From positions 44,745 through 108,744 of the forward strand of contig JAAYCK010000114.1 in NCBI GenBank assembly GCA_012729835.1: DNA of 64,000 nucleotides, given 5' to 3'. Both the position numbers and the translations under genes were made by a program. The notes under the pieces were generated by a model. That model was given only the letters and a program-made list of their open reading frames with translations. It did no database searches and was not told the DNA's origin. The stretch is from Syntrophomonadaceae bacterium (lineage in GTDB: Bacteria > Bacillota > Syntrophomonadia > Syntrophomonadales > Syntrophomonadaceae). Of this stretch, positions 9,681 to 18,431 are shown one piece after another (within the stretch, counting starts at the first letter, position 1; every line of letters begins with the position of its first letter).

Positions 9681-10190
9681 TTGGCTGATTATACTGCGAT
9701 AGTGGATGCGGGGGCATCAATAGTTGAGGTGCTGCGGGATAATATGATACCGGAGCCGATCCCTTCTCCTGATATGATCGGGTTATGCTCACCCGCCGAG
9801 ACCGGTGATCTAAGCCTGGGTCTCTATCTTTATGCTATTAAGGAAAACCGTGAATACCGTGCGCCTGGCGTCATGGCTTTGAGCCTGTTTTATATCATGA
9901 CGGCATACTCCAATGCCGATTATAAGCAAAGGGCCTACGATGAACACTACATCCTGGGTCGGGCCATCCAGGTCTTAAAAGAAAACGCTCTGGTGGAAGG
10001 CATCTATCTGCAGGGGTCGCTGGGCCAGTCCAATGAGGTCCTGCGGGTTGAACAGTTTTTTATCACACCGGATGATATGCAGAAGATATGGCTGTTTCCC
10101 AACGTACCTTACCGCAGTTCGGTGGGCTATATCGTTTCGCCGGTGCTTATTGATACCTTTGGAGTTGGCGGCGGACCTCGAGTAGGTTAG
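9681..10190 (+). CDS. DUF4255 / Pvc16 N-terminal family protein
   Basis: The start is set at TTG 9681 because GGGGGG (about 9668-9673) lies 8 bp upstream and because the family begins like ADYTAIVDAGASIVEVLRDN. The upstream ATG 9648 lacks a site. That gives 169 residues, normal for the family. Later segments include YLYAIKENREYR and the helix with DEHYILGRAIQVL. Members of this family (Afp16/Pvc16) cap or terminate the tail tube and sheath of eCIS particles. A 25-bp gap separates it from the next gene, which has its own ribosome binding site. Confidence 0.85.
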   Translation: MADYTAIVDAGASIVEVLRDNMIPEPIPSPDMIGLCSPAETGDLSLGLYLYAIKENREYRAPGVMALSLFYIMTAYSNADYKQRAYDEHYILGRAIQVLKENALVEGIYLQGSLGQSNEVLRVEQFFITPDDMQKIWLFPNVPYRSSVGYIVSPVLIDTFGVGGGPRVG

Positions 10191-10215
10191 TCTGCATGTT
10201 AAAGGGGGTCCTGAT

Positions 10216-10992
10216 TTGATTACATCCACCCTCAAGTTGGGTAAACAGGTTTCTCTGGTATTGTGGTTGATCGACCAGTATACCGGGTTAGGCTGTAATG
10301 AGCAAGATGTCACGGTATATCTCAATGGCCAACCGGAAGCATTCCAGCGTAAAGCCGGCGGCTATTTGGTATTTACCGATCTGCCCGGAGGGCTTTATCA
10401 GGTGAGAGTAGAGGCGGCCAATTACTTCTCCCAGGAGTTGGAGGTAAATCTCCAGGAGATAGTGGCTCGGGGGCGGGTAGTATACCTGTCGCTGGTGCCA
10501 ACTCCCAATTATCCGTTCAGTACTACGGCAACTCTGCTGCGCGCATCAATCGGCCGCGGGGAGCGGGCAGATATCACAGCCGCGCTGCTCAGCGACGCTT
10601 GCGCTCGTGCCAAACTGGGGCGTCAGGGAGCAGCGTCCGGGGCTCAGGAAGTATTCCTGGTTGACGTTGCCATGTTTTCTGCACCGGGGGACCTGTATAT
10701 GCTTAGGCCACCCGGTGGTGATCAAGGGGAACTCTGTGAGATCGATAAACCGGGAAAAGGTGAAGATCAATATACTTTGAGGTATCCCTTGCAGGGGGAT
10801 CACGAACGCGGAGAATTTTTGATGCCAGTGGTAAAGACCAGGGCAGATGAAAGAGGCGAGATCGTGGTGGCCTTCCGCAATTTCCGCCAACGTGAATGTC
10901 TGGTATCCCTGGAGATCCAGACCGGTGATAGTGTCAAGCGGCAGGAACTCACCATCCCGCTCGGGCAAACCACTCTGCTGGGCAATCTTTAG
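10216..10992 (+). CDS. Unrecognised CIS-associated protein with a carboxypeptidase-regulatory-like fold
   Basis: A 258-residue protein from TTG 10216 behind AAAGGGGG. Residues 10-85 (VTVYLNGQPEA, LVFTDLPGGLYQVRVEA) look like a small Ig-like or carboxypeptidase-regulatory beta-sandwich. The remainder is beta-rich with no catalytic motif that I can name, and no signal peptide is seen. It directly follows the DUF4255 gene and ends the plus-strand CIS operon, 12 bp before the convergent MORN gene. In some eCIS loci the tail terminator family carries extra C-terminal domains; this could be the same idea split into a separate gene. Confidence 0.6.
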   Translation: MITSTLKLGKQVSLVLWLIDQYTGLGCNEQDVTVYLNGQPEAFQRKAGGYLVFTDLPGGLYQVRVEAANYFSQELEVNLQEIVARGRVVYLSLVPTPNYPFSTTATLLRASIGRGERADITAALLSDACARAKLGRQGAASGAQEVFLVDVAMFSAPGDLYMLRPPGGDQGELCEIDKPGKGEDQYTLRYPLQGDHERGEFLMPVVKTRADERGEIVVAFRNFRQRECLVSLEIQTGDSVKRQELTIPLGQTTLLGNL

Positions 10993-11004
10993 CAGGCTGC
11001 TCGA

Positions 11005-12729
11005 TCATTGCTGATTGCTGATGATCAGCTGTTGGATATCGTCATTGGGTTTGACATAGAAACGATAGATATATGAATCTATTGAATATTCCCAGATATC
11101 GAGATGGGCGCCGCTTTTAACCTCTTCCCAACTCTTGCTGGGTTCTCCCAGCGTCTTTAGCAGTTGGTCGGCCTTTTTGTTGAGGCTGACCCCGTTGACT
11201 TCCTGACTGCCATATAGACTGACACTGGTGACCACCGGCGGGCGTTTATCGCCGGGGGACCGGACTTCCAGATTGATCGATTGTTCTGGATAGGATATCG
11301 TAGTAACCGCACTGCCTACTGTTTTGTTTTTAGATACCCCCATGATCTCATCGATTTTCTTTTCTGACAGACCCAGGAATCCCGCATAGCTGGGGACACC
11401 GTTTTTAACTATACCCTGGAATGTGATGTTACCGTTGGTATCATAAATCATCCCGGTGCCGTTATAAGAGCCGCCCCTGAATTCGCCATCATAAAGCAGT
11501 ACTCCGTTTTCATCAAAGGCCTGGCCTTTGCCGTTATAGCTGCCGTTAGCGAAGTTGCCGACATACTTGGCGGTGCCGTTTTCATAGAATTCGCTTCCTT
11601 CGCCGGAGAAGACTCCATCCGCGAAATTACCCTGGTAAATCATGATACCCTGATCAGTAAAAGCGGTACCGGCCCCTTCTGGTTTCCCATCGGCGAATTG
11701 CCCTTCATAAAGGACCACGCCGTCCTCAGAGAGGAACTTGCCCTTACCGGCGGGCAGGCCGTCGGCAAACTCACCCTGGTAGATCAGCTTACCTTCAGCA
11801 TTGTATAGTTCGCCGGCGCCGCTCTGTTTGCCGGCAAGAAATGCTCCTTTATAAATCACTTTGCCAGTTTCATTGTATAGTTGGCCCTGGCCTTCATACA
11901 AACCATTAACGAAGGCTCCTTCATATTTAACGTCGCCATTAGCAAAGAGCTCCTTGCCCTGTCCGCTGTATACGCCGTTGACGAACTGTCCGTCATAGAG
12001 CAAAGTACCCCTCTTATCGTAGAGTTTGCCAACTCCGGAATACTGGTTGTTAACAAAGTTGCCCTCGTACTTCACCCCGCCGTTGATAAAGTATTCGCGG
12101 CCTTGACCGCTGTAAGTGCCGGCAGCAAAATGTCCAGAGTAAATGTAATTACCTTTCATATTATAGAGTTTGCCTTGACCTTCATACTGTCCATTAACCA
12201 GAGCGCCTTCGTATTTTACCTTGCCGTTCTCATAATAAAGGGTTCCGGTGCCGTTGATTACCCCGTTGCTGAACTGTCCTTCGTAGAGCAAATGCCCCTT
12301 GTCGTCGTAAAGTTTACCTGGCCCGGAGTAAACACCGTTGGCCATATCACCGTAATAGACCATTTTCCCTTGCGGGTTGTATAGCTTCACTTTACCGGTA
12401 TAGGTGAGAGGGCTGCTTTTTCTGGTTTCGTGTATCTCCTTATAGCCAAGGATCTTGACACTAACAATAGGAGCCAGTTTATATATCGCAAAAGCTAGCA
12501 GGATAGAGATCACAATTATTATCAGGATAAGTTTTTTCGAGATTAGTCTTTCACCGAAAGCTATGTAATCTTCGATGGAGGGTTCTTTGGTCCAGAGCTT
12601 CTTGATACCCTGGGTCAGAAATTGTATTAAGGTCTTGGGCAGTTTCCGAATGGCGGCTAGTTGCTTTCTAACCAATGAGATGTATGGCTTGACTACGGGG
12701 CCGAATATCCTAAGCAGCAATTTCTCCAC
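11005..12729 (-). CDS. Membrane-anchored MORN-repeat protein
   Basis: GTG at 12729 is chosen as start because AAAGGAG lies 8 bp upstream; a longer frame to 12795 has none. The 574-residue protein has an amphipathic N-terminal region, one membrane helix at about 67-84 (LILIIIVISILLAFAIYKL), then about 13 full repeats of 24 residues and one partial, between residues 125 and 455. The repeat consensus is YxGxFxNGxYxGxGxLYxxxG, the MORN pattern. The C-terminal 100 residues contain a LLKTLGEPSKSW segment reminiscent of BamE-like or DUF4309 domains. Predicted topology is a cytoplasmic N-terminus with outside repeats. MORN arrays bind membranes or partner proteins in other systems; the role here is unknown. 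It is convergent with the CIS operon and divergent from the cyclase-like receptor. Confidence 0.85.
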   Translation of the reverse strand: MEKLLLRIFGPVVKPYISLVRKQLAAIRKLPKTLIQFLTQGIKKLWTKEPSIEDYIAFGERLISKKLILIIIVISILLAFAIYKLAPIVSVKILGYKEIHETRKSSPLTYTGKVKLYNPQGKMVYYGDMANGVYSGPGKLYDDKGHLLYEGQFSNGVINGTGTLYYENGKVKYEGALVNGQYEGQGKLYNMKGNYIYSGHFAAGTYSGQGREYFINGGVKYEGNFVNNQYSGVGKLYDKRGTLLYDGQFVNGVYSGQGKELFANGDVKYEGAFVNGLYEGQGQLYNETGKVIYKGAFLAGKQSGAGELYNAEGKLIYQGEFADGLPAGKGKFLSEDGVVLYEGQFADGKPEGAGTAFTDQGIMIYQGNFADGVFSGEGSEFYENGTAKYVGNFANGSYNGKGQAFDENGVLLYDGEFRGGSYNGTGMIYDTNGNITFQGIVKNGVPSYAGFLGLSEKKIDEIMGVSKNKTVGSAVTTISYPEQSINLEVRSPGDKRPPVVTSVSLYGSQEVNGVSLNKKADQLLKTLGEPSKSWEEVKSGAHLDIWEYSIDSYIYRFYVKPNDDIQQLIISNQQ

Positions 12730-12986
12730 GGAAATAACTCCTTTACTGGCAGTCTTAACCTTTATTATACAGGATATATGACGACAAAATAGCATAAATT
12801 CCTGAAGTAATAAAAAATATAGGTCTCCCTAAAAACAAGACATGTGAGGCATAATCTGTTAAAATATTGATATCCTCCAACCAATGATAGCCAACTATGG
12901 CGCAGTGCAGATCAGGGAAGTCCCTATCAGGAGATTTCCTGGTCTTAATCATTATTATTGTATTAATTGCAGGATTGAGGTGTGTG
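12730..12986. other. Divergent promoter region between MORN and cyclase-like genes
   Basis: 257 bp with no gene of its own. Near 12911-12944 two small dyads stand side by side: AGGGAAGTCCCT and CAGGAGATTTCCTG. Both lie in the leader of the plus-strand gene. I could not match a clear -35/-10 pair. The dyads may be operator or RNA hairpin sites. Confidence 0.4.
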
Positions 12987-15791
12987 ATGAAGAAGCGGTT
13001 GATGGTGCTAGGACTGCTGATCGCGGCCATTTTTCTTAGCTCCTTTTTTGTGGTGAGTCATCGTGACTTCCTGTCAAACCCTCTGCAAAGGGATGACGTA
13101 CTTGAAAAGATCGCGTTGCTCAAGGCGGATAAAGAAGGCAATATCTACTTGATAGTTGATGCCCGTAGCAGCATCGTCAAGATTAATTCTCAGGGTATCT
13201 GCACCTACAAGATTTCCGAAGGGAAAAACGCATCCTATTTATATATGAATCTCGCTGTGGATGAAAAGGGCAACCTTTATGTAGTACGGGTTGATCTCAA
13301 CGCCAAAGGAAATCTAGTGGAATCCGAAAGCATAACCAAGTATGATCCGCAGGGCGAATACGCCGGCGTACTGTTTCGCCAGGAATATAAGGGTGACGAC
13401 CGTCCAATGCGTTGGGGTTACATAAAATCCTTGGATGTTCGCGGCAATTCGCTTCTTTTCCACTATATTAATGGTAACCGTGATGTTTTGCGGGAAATTG
13501 ACCTGGTCTCCAAGGACCAGAACAAACGACTGGTTGCTTACCTGCCAGTCAATAATTATCTGGCCGAGATAACCGGTACTCAGCCGGGGTCTGTATTTTA
13601 CTCCAATCAAAAGGGGCAGATCCAAAACATAGGTGCCGATGGTAGTCTTACTCTGCTTTACCCTAATCCCACGCCGAAGAATCCGCAGAATAAGTCAAGC
13701 AAACAGCAGGAACTTCCTGCGCAGCCTTCTGCCCGAAGCTTCCCGACCCAGGCCAAATACGATGGGTTTCACCACCTGTACTTCATAGATACCTTCGCCA
13801 ACGAGGTCAAGTTGCTGGACACCAGAGAACCCTATCAATGCTCAACGGTGTTTTCCCAGGATATTATGAATGGGCAGGGCATGGATCTGGAACTGTCGAC
13901 TATGAAGGATATTATCATTAATAATGATGGCTCCATGGCTCTGGCCTTTTCCGACAGCGTATTCAAGCTGGATGCCTCCGGCCGGGTTAACCAGGTTATA
14001 GACAAGATATCGTATCCGCAACAAACAGTAAGAATGTGCTGGTGGACCTGGATATGCTTAATAATTCTCGCCGGGTTGGTAGTCTTTACCCTGCGCTACA
14101 CGTTCGTGGAGGTAATGCGGAGGCGCATGTCTCTGATATGGAAGCTGATAGCGGTCATTGCGCCGATCATTATCGTAGGAATGGCATTTCTAGCAATAAT
14201 GGTTTACCGTGAATCTGCCGCCCGGGAGGAAGAGGCGGTTTATCAGGAACTCATTCTGCTCACCCAAACCGGATTGACTCGTCTCGACGTCCAAAATCTT
14301 GAACGCATCAATAGCCCGTTGGATTATGGCAACCAGGATTTTCAGGCTCTGCTGGACTTAACTCTAGAAGCGCAGATTGCGAAGGGAAACAAATCTACCC
14401 AAAATCTTGGAGAAGAAGGCCTCTATACCAATATATACAAACTTGAAGATGATCATCTGTACTATATCATTGATTACGATAACACGGTCACCATGTTCGA
14501 ACCGGTTGATATTGCCTATGAGTATGAGCGTACCATTGAAGGCAGGCAGATGGTATGGGACAAAAATGACGATGCCAATGGCAGCTGGATGTTTGCCATG
14601 GCGCCTATTTTCGATGACAATGGCAACATTATCGGCATACTTGAGAATGGTATGGATCTGTCCGGTTTCAAACGAGAACAGACGGCTTTATATGAAAGAA
14701 TTGCAAGAAATATCGGTCTAATTACTCTGGTTATAGTATTGATCTTCCTGGTTACCACCTACTATCAACTGCAATCAATCCGCCAGCTGCGCAACAGTGT
14801 TACAGAAATCGCCAGTGGCAACTGGGAAACTGCGGTGTCGCTGGATACGGGTGATGAGGTAGCCGATCTGGGTGATCGGGTCAATGACATGGCGGAAAAT
14901 ATAAGAGAATACATTGCCAACATCACTCGTCTGTCCGAGGCCTATTACCGTTTTGTTCCCCAGCAGTTCATCAGCTTTCTGGGCAAGCAGAGCATAGTAG
15001 ATGTAAACCTGGGTGACCAGGTGGGTAAGGAAATGAGTGTTTTGTCGGTGGATATACGCGCCTTTTACCGTCTATCCGAGAGCCTGACCCCGGCCGAAAA
15101 CTTCAGGTTCCTGAATTCGTTCCTCAAGAGGATGGGTCCCTTCATCCGCAACAACGAAGGTCTGATTGAACGATATTCCGGATCGGGGTTTGTGGCGCTC
15201 TTCTCAGAGGACGCTGAAGAAGCTCTTAAAGCTGCCTTGCAGATGCGGAGTGAGCTAATCAACTACAATGCCAACCGGGCGAGTGTTGATTATCCTCCTA
15301 TTGAAATAGGCATCGGGATCCATCAGGGCCCGCTGATGCTGGGTATTATCGGCGAAGAGCAGAGAATGGCCGGTACAGTCATCTCCGATAACGTCAATCT
15401 GGCCATAGCCTTGAACCGTTTGACCGCTAATCTGGGAGCTTATATACTTATATCTGAAAGTACCCTGCAGGCGATTCGCAATCCGGAACCCTATCTATAT
15501 CGCGAGTTGGGTACTATGCGGGTAGAAGGCAAGGACGATACTATTCGATTCTATGATGTTTTCCAGGGGGATCCGGAAGAGATCTGCAGGTTGAAGCTAG
15601 AGACTAGGGAGACGTTCCATGAAGGTATACGTCTGTACCGTGAAGGCTTGTTCTATGAAGCCCGCGCCAACTTCATAGAGGTTATCAAGCACAATCGTCA
15701 GGATGAGACTGCTCGTATCTATTTCTACCTCTGTGAAGAATACTATAAGAACGGTGCCCCGGAAGGATGGGACGGAACCCTGTTGCTGTAA
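12987..15791 (+). CDS. Membrane receptor with HAMP and degenerate class III nucleotidyl cyclase domain
   Basis: ATG 12987 is preferred over 12897 because GAGGTG lies 5-6 bp upstream and a clean signal/anchor helix follows. The 934 residues contain an N-terminal anchor (5-22), an outer propeller-like region (35-345), paired membrane helices (about 350-372 and 382-408), an outer sensor region, another helix (about 575-591), a HAMP domain (595-645), a class III cyclase domain (about 680-850) and a TPR-like tail (870-925). The first metal Asp is present (SVDIRAF, D689), but the second is Ser733 (YSGSGF), and the transition-state Arg is Ala808 (VNLAIA), while Asn804 is kept. By family knowledge this should cripple catalysis, so it may be a regulatory pseudo-cyclase. 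Confidence 0.82.
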   Translation: MKKRLMVLGLLIAAIFLSSFFVVSHRDFLSNPLQRDDVLEKIALLKADKEGNIYLIVDARSSIVKINSQGICTYKISEGKNASYLYMNLAVDEKGNLYVVRVDLNAKGNLVESESITKYDPQGEYAGVLFRQEYKGDDRPMRWGYIKSLDVRGNSLLFHYINGNRDVLREIDLVSKDQNKRLVAYLPVNNYLAEITGTQPGSVFYSNQKGQIQNIGADGSLTLLYPNPTPKNPQNKSSKQQELPAQPSARSFPTQAKYDGFHHLYFIDTFANEVKLLDTREPYQCSTVFSQDIMNGQGMDLELSTMKDIIINNDGSMALAFSDSVFKLDASGRVNQVIDKISYPQQTVRMCWWTWICLIILAGLVVFTLRYTFVEVMRRRMSLIWKLIAVIAPIIIVGMAFLAIMVYRESAAREEEAVYQELILLTQTGLTRLDVQNLERINSPLDYGNQDFQALLDLTLEAQIAKGNKSTQNLGEEGLYTNIYKLEDDHLYYIIDYDNTVTMFEPVDIAYEYERTIEGRQMVWDKNDDANGSWMFAMAPIFDDNGNIIGILENGMDLSGFKREQTALYERIARNIGLITLVIVLIFLVTTYYQLQSIRQLRNSVTEIASGNWETAVSLDTGDEVADLGDRVNDMAENIREYIANITRLSEAYYRFVPQQFISFLGKQSIVDVNLGDQVGKEMSVLSVDIRAFYRLSESLTPAENFRFLNSFLKRMGPFIRNNEGLIERYSGSGFVALFSEDAEEALKAALQMRSELINYNANRASVDYPPIEIGIGIHQGPLMLGIIGEEQRMAGTVISDNVNLAIALNRLTANLGAYILISESTLQAIRNPEPYLYRELGTMRVEGKDDTIRFYDVFQGDPEEICRLKLETRETFHEGIRLYREGLFYEARANFIEVIKHNRQDETARIYFYLCEEYYKNGAPEGWDGTLLL

Positions 15792-15834
15792 CGCGAACAA
15801 AGGATGTGCAGGGTTAATATGAGGGGGGAAGATC

Positions 15835-16936
15835 TTGCTGGAAGATCCCCGGGCAGTATGCCTGGACATAATTGACCGCCTTAACGAAATGAGGGGTCCT
15901 CTTTGACATCGACAGCCGTAAGCTGGAGATAGTAGAGCTGCATAAGAAAACGTTGGGAGAAAACTTCTGGAATGATAATCAGGAAGCCGGTCGCATACTT
16001 AAACGGGTAAGTGAACTGGAAGAGGGTATCAACCGTTACGAAGGGTTACTGGAATCTGCAAACTACATGAAAGATCTGCTGGAAATGGCTGCGCTGGAAG
16101 AAGATCAGGGGCTTTACAAAGACACCGTCCGCGAAGTAGCAGAATTGCAGAAGAAGTTTCGCGATTTTGAACTGGTGGTGTTGTTCTCCGGGCCTCATGA
16201 TGACCGCAACGCCATTCTTTCTTTGCATGCCGGAGCAGGTGGTACCGAGGCTCAGGATTGGGTCCAGATGCTTTTCCGCATGTACAGCCGTTGGGCAGAT
16301 GATTCCAATTACGAAACCGAGATACTGGATTACCTCGATGGGGATGAAGCCGGCATTAAAAGTGTGACTTTTATGGTCAAAGGACGCTACGCCTTTGGTA
16401 AAATGAAATGCGAAGAAGGAGTGCACCGTCTGATTCGGATATCCCCCTTCGATTCATCAGGGCGGCGCCATACCTCCTTTGCTTCGGTATCGGTCTTGCC
16501 AGAGATTCTGGAAAATGTAGAAGTGTCCATCAATCCTGAAGAATTACGGATCGATACTTACCGTTCCGGCGGCGCCGGAGGGCAGCATGTGAACAAAACC
16601 GATTCCGCTGTCAGGATAACTCATCTGCCAACCGGAATCGTAGTACAATGTCAGAACGAACGCTCCCAACATGCCAATCGTTTGTCGGCTATGAAGATAT
16701 TGTCCGCCCGTCTCTACGAGGTAAAGGAAAGGGAGATGCAAAACCAGATGGAGGGGCTTAAAGGCGACTTAAAGGATATCGCCTGGGGCAGCCAGATAAG
16801 AACCTATACCATGAACCCGTTCAGCCTGGTCAAGGACCACCGGACCAACCTGGAGGTGGGCAATGTGGGGGCAGTAATGGACGGCGACCTCGACGACTTC
16901 ATCTACGCCTACCTGCATTTGAAGGCGGGGAGCTAG
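15835..16936 (+). CDS. prfB: Peptide chain release factor 2, with programmed +1 frameshift
   Basis: RF2 ends translation at UGA and UAA. A TTG start at 15835 with GAGGGGGGA upstream opens a short frame of 23 codons that meets TGA at 15904-15906; translation continues in the +1 frame from GAC 15905. The joined product is 366 residues, the normal size. The segment before and after the shift (LNEMRGPL, then DIDSRKLEIVEL) aligns with the start of known RF2 proteins. The SPF 'anticodon' tripeptide is at 203-205 and the GGQ motif is at 248-250, preceded by YRSGGA. Autoregulation through the shift site is well known for this gene. secA, its common upstream neighbour, is not seen. Confidence 0.96.
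15889..15907 (+). promoter_or_regulatory. prfB programmed +1 frameshift site
   Basis: The codons read ATG AGG GGT CCT CTT TGA C. The AGGGG internal Shine-Dalgarno, the slippery CTT and the UGA stop followed by C have the same spacing as the well-studied E. coli site. Low RF2 lets the ribosome shift by one base, so the factor controls its own synthesis. Confidence 0.95.
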
Positions 16937-16978
16937 GGGAGTCATGGAACAGACGCAGATAACAGATATGGGGTAAGT

Positions 16979-17175
16979 GAATTTTGAATGATGAATTTTT
17001 AATTATGAATTAATGAGGAAATGCTTCGCATTTCGTTACGGTTTAAGGGAAGATATATTCTAACATACTAAAACTTACTACCGGGTCACCTTGATGATGA
17101 AAAATAACCTGAACGACTCTAATTGCACCCGGAGGGTGCACACATAATTAAAAATTAAGAATTAAAAATTAATAA
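16979..17175. repeat. AT-rich two-hairpin intergenic element, copy 1
   Basis: The ends are AT-rich near-complementary arms (GAATTTTTAATTATGAATTAA at the left and AATTAAAAATTAAGAATT at the right). Inside are two hairpins: GAAATGC-TTC-GCATTTC (17018-17034) and GCACCC-GGA-GGGTGC (17125-17139). Related copies lie at about 18070, 18271, 28216 and 44352. Stem changes between copies keep pairing. It could be a miniature inverted-repeat element or a structured RNA. CACAGATT-type repeat units follow at 17186-17212. Confidence 0.7.
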
Positions 17176-17234
17176 TTCTAATAATGTGTGTATCTGTGTT
17201 AATCTGTGTTGAATTTAACGAAGGAGTTTTGAAC

Positions 17235-18062
17235 GTGCGAGAGATTTCGGATTCCACTGTAGAAATAGTAACAGAGAAGGCCCGGGTCATCCGGCGGGAT
17301 ATCATTGAGATGTTAGGGAAAGCGGGATCGGGGCATACCGGTGGATCGCTTTCCGCTGCAGATATCATGGCTTGCCTGTATTTTTGGGAACTCAACCTGG
17401 ATCCGCTCAAACCCGATTGGGACGGGCGGGATCGTTTCGTATTGAGTAAGGGTCATGCTGCTCCGGTACTATATGCCAGTTTGGCGGAACGTGGTTTCTT
17501 CCCGCGGGAACAGTTGGGCACCTTGCGCAAGCTGGGTAGTCCTCTGCAGGGTCATCCCGATCGCAAGAAACTGGCCGGAGTGGAGGCTTCCACCGGGTCA
17601 CTGGGGCAGGGTATTTCCTGGGCGGTAGGTATGGGATTGGCCGGCAAGATTGATGCAGCTCCCTACCGGGTATATGCTTTGCTGGGAGATGGCGAACTGG
17701 AAGAGGGTATGGTCTGGGAAGCAGTGATGGCTGCTGCCCACTACCGCTTGGACAACCTGGTCATAATTGTTGACAATAATGGTCTGCAGATTGACGGACC
17801 AATAAAGAAGGTAATGTCGCCGGAGCCTATCGCCGACAAATTCCGAGCTTTTGGCTGTGAAACTATAGCGATTGACGGACACGACCCCCGGGCTATTATG
17901 GATGCCTTGAGCTGCGCCCGCCAGGTCAGCGGGAAGCCAACCGCCATTATTGCAGCAACCGTGAAGGGCAAAGGCTGCTCCTTTATGGAGGACCGTCCTG
18001 AATGGCACGGGGTAACCCCCAACACTGACGAAGTCCAGCGCGCCCTGGCCGAGCTGGGGTAG
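17235..18062 (+). CDS. Transketolase, N-terminal subunit
   Basis: The start GTG 17235 follows AAGGAG (17221-17226) at 8-9 bp. The 275-residue protein has the thiamine diphosphate domain of transketolases: SGHTGGSLSAADI near the N-terminus, GHAAPVLYA, GSLGQGISWAVG, and the GDGELEEG...DNNGLQIDG cofactor-binding stretch. Transketolase moves two-carbon units between sugar phosphates. Here, as in many archaea and Clostridia, it is split in two genes; the C-terminal subunit is at 18432. The 3' end lies inside a 201-bp tandem duplication, so the last codons appear twice in the genome. Confidence 0.93.
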   Translation: MREISDSTVEIVTEKARVIRRDIIEMLGKAGSGHTGGSLSAADIMACLYFWELNLDPLKPDWDGRDRFVLSKGHAAPVLYASLAERGFFPREQLGTLRKLGSPLQGHPDRKKLAGVEASTGSLGQGISWAVGMGLAGKIDAAPYRVYALLGDGELEEGMVWEAVMAAAHYRLDNLVIIVDNNGLQIDGPIKKVMSPEPIADKFRAFGCETIAIDGHDPRAIMDALSCARQVSGKPTAIIAATVKGKGCSFMEDRPEWHGVTPNTDEVQRALAELG

Positions 18063-18381
18063 ATCAAGTAATTAGTAATTCTCAATTTTAAATTTTTAAT
18101 TATGGGTGAAATACTCCGTATTTCGAATTATTGCCCATTCTGGGTTTATAGACTTTCATTGCACCTGGGGTGCACACCTTAATTTATGGAGGACCGTCCG
18201 AAATGGCACGGGGTAACCCCCAACGCTGACGAAGTCCAGCGCGCCCTGGCCGAGCTGGGGTAGATCAAGTAATTAGTAATTCTCAATTTTAAATTTTTAA
18301 TTATGGGTGAAATACTCCGTATTTCGAATTATTGCCCATTTTGGGTTTATGGACTTTCATTGCACCTGGGGTGCACACCTT
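17982..18381 (+). repeat. 201-bp tandem duplication covering the 3' end of the transketolase N-subunit gene
   Basis: Bases 17982-18182 and 18183-18381 are near-identical with a 201-bp offset; I count only about five differences. Each copy holds the last 26 or so codons and stop of the transketolase N-subunit plus one AT-rich two-hairpin element. The hairpins GAAATAC-TCC-GTATTTC and GCACC-TGG-GGTGC occur in both. The duplication fills the space between the two transketolase halves. Confidence 0.95.
18183..18263 (+). pseudogene. Duplicated 3' fragment of the transketolase N-subunit gene
   Basis: The second copy of the tandem duplication reads MEDRPKWHGVTPNADEVQRA and on to the same stop, with two amino-acid changes from the functional end (Glu to Lys, Thr to Ala). 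An ATG is present (18187), but it lacks a ribosome binding site. It is a gene scrap created by the duplication, not an active gene. Confidence 0.8.
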
Positions 18382-18431
18382 TAATTAAAAATTAAGAATT
18401 TGTAATTCAAAATTTAAAGGAGTTGTTTTTG

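Noticed and set aside
15900..15953. Frameshift error or pseudogene in prfB
   Set aside because: The shift site matches the conserved programmed +1 site exactly, so it is functional.
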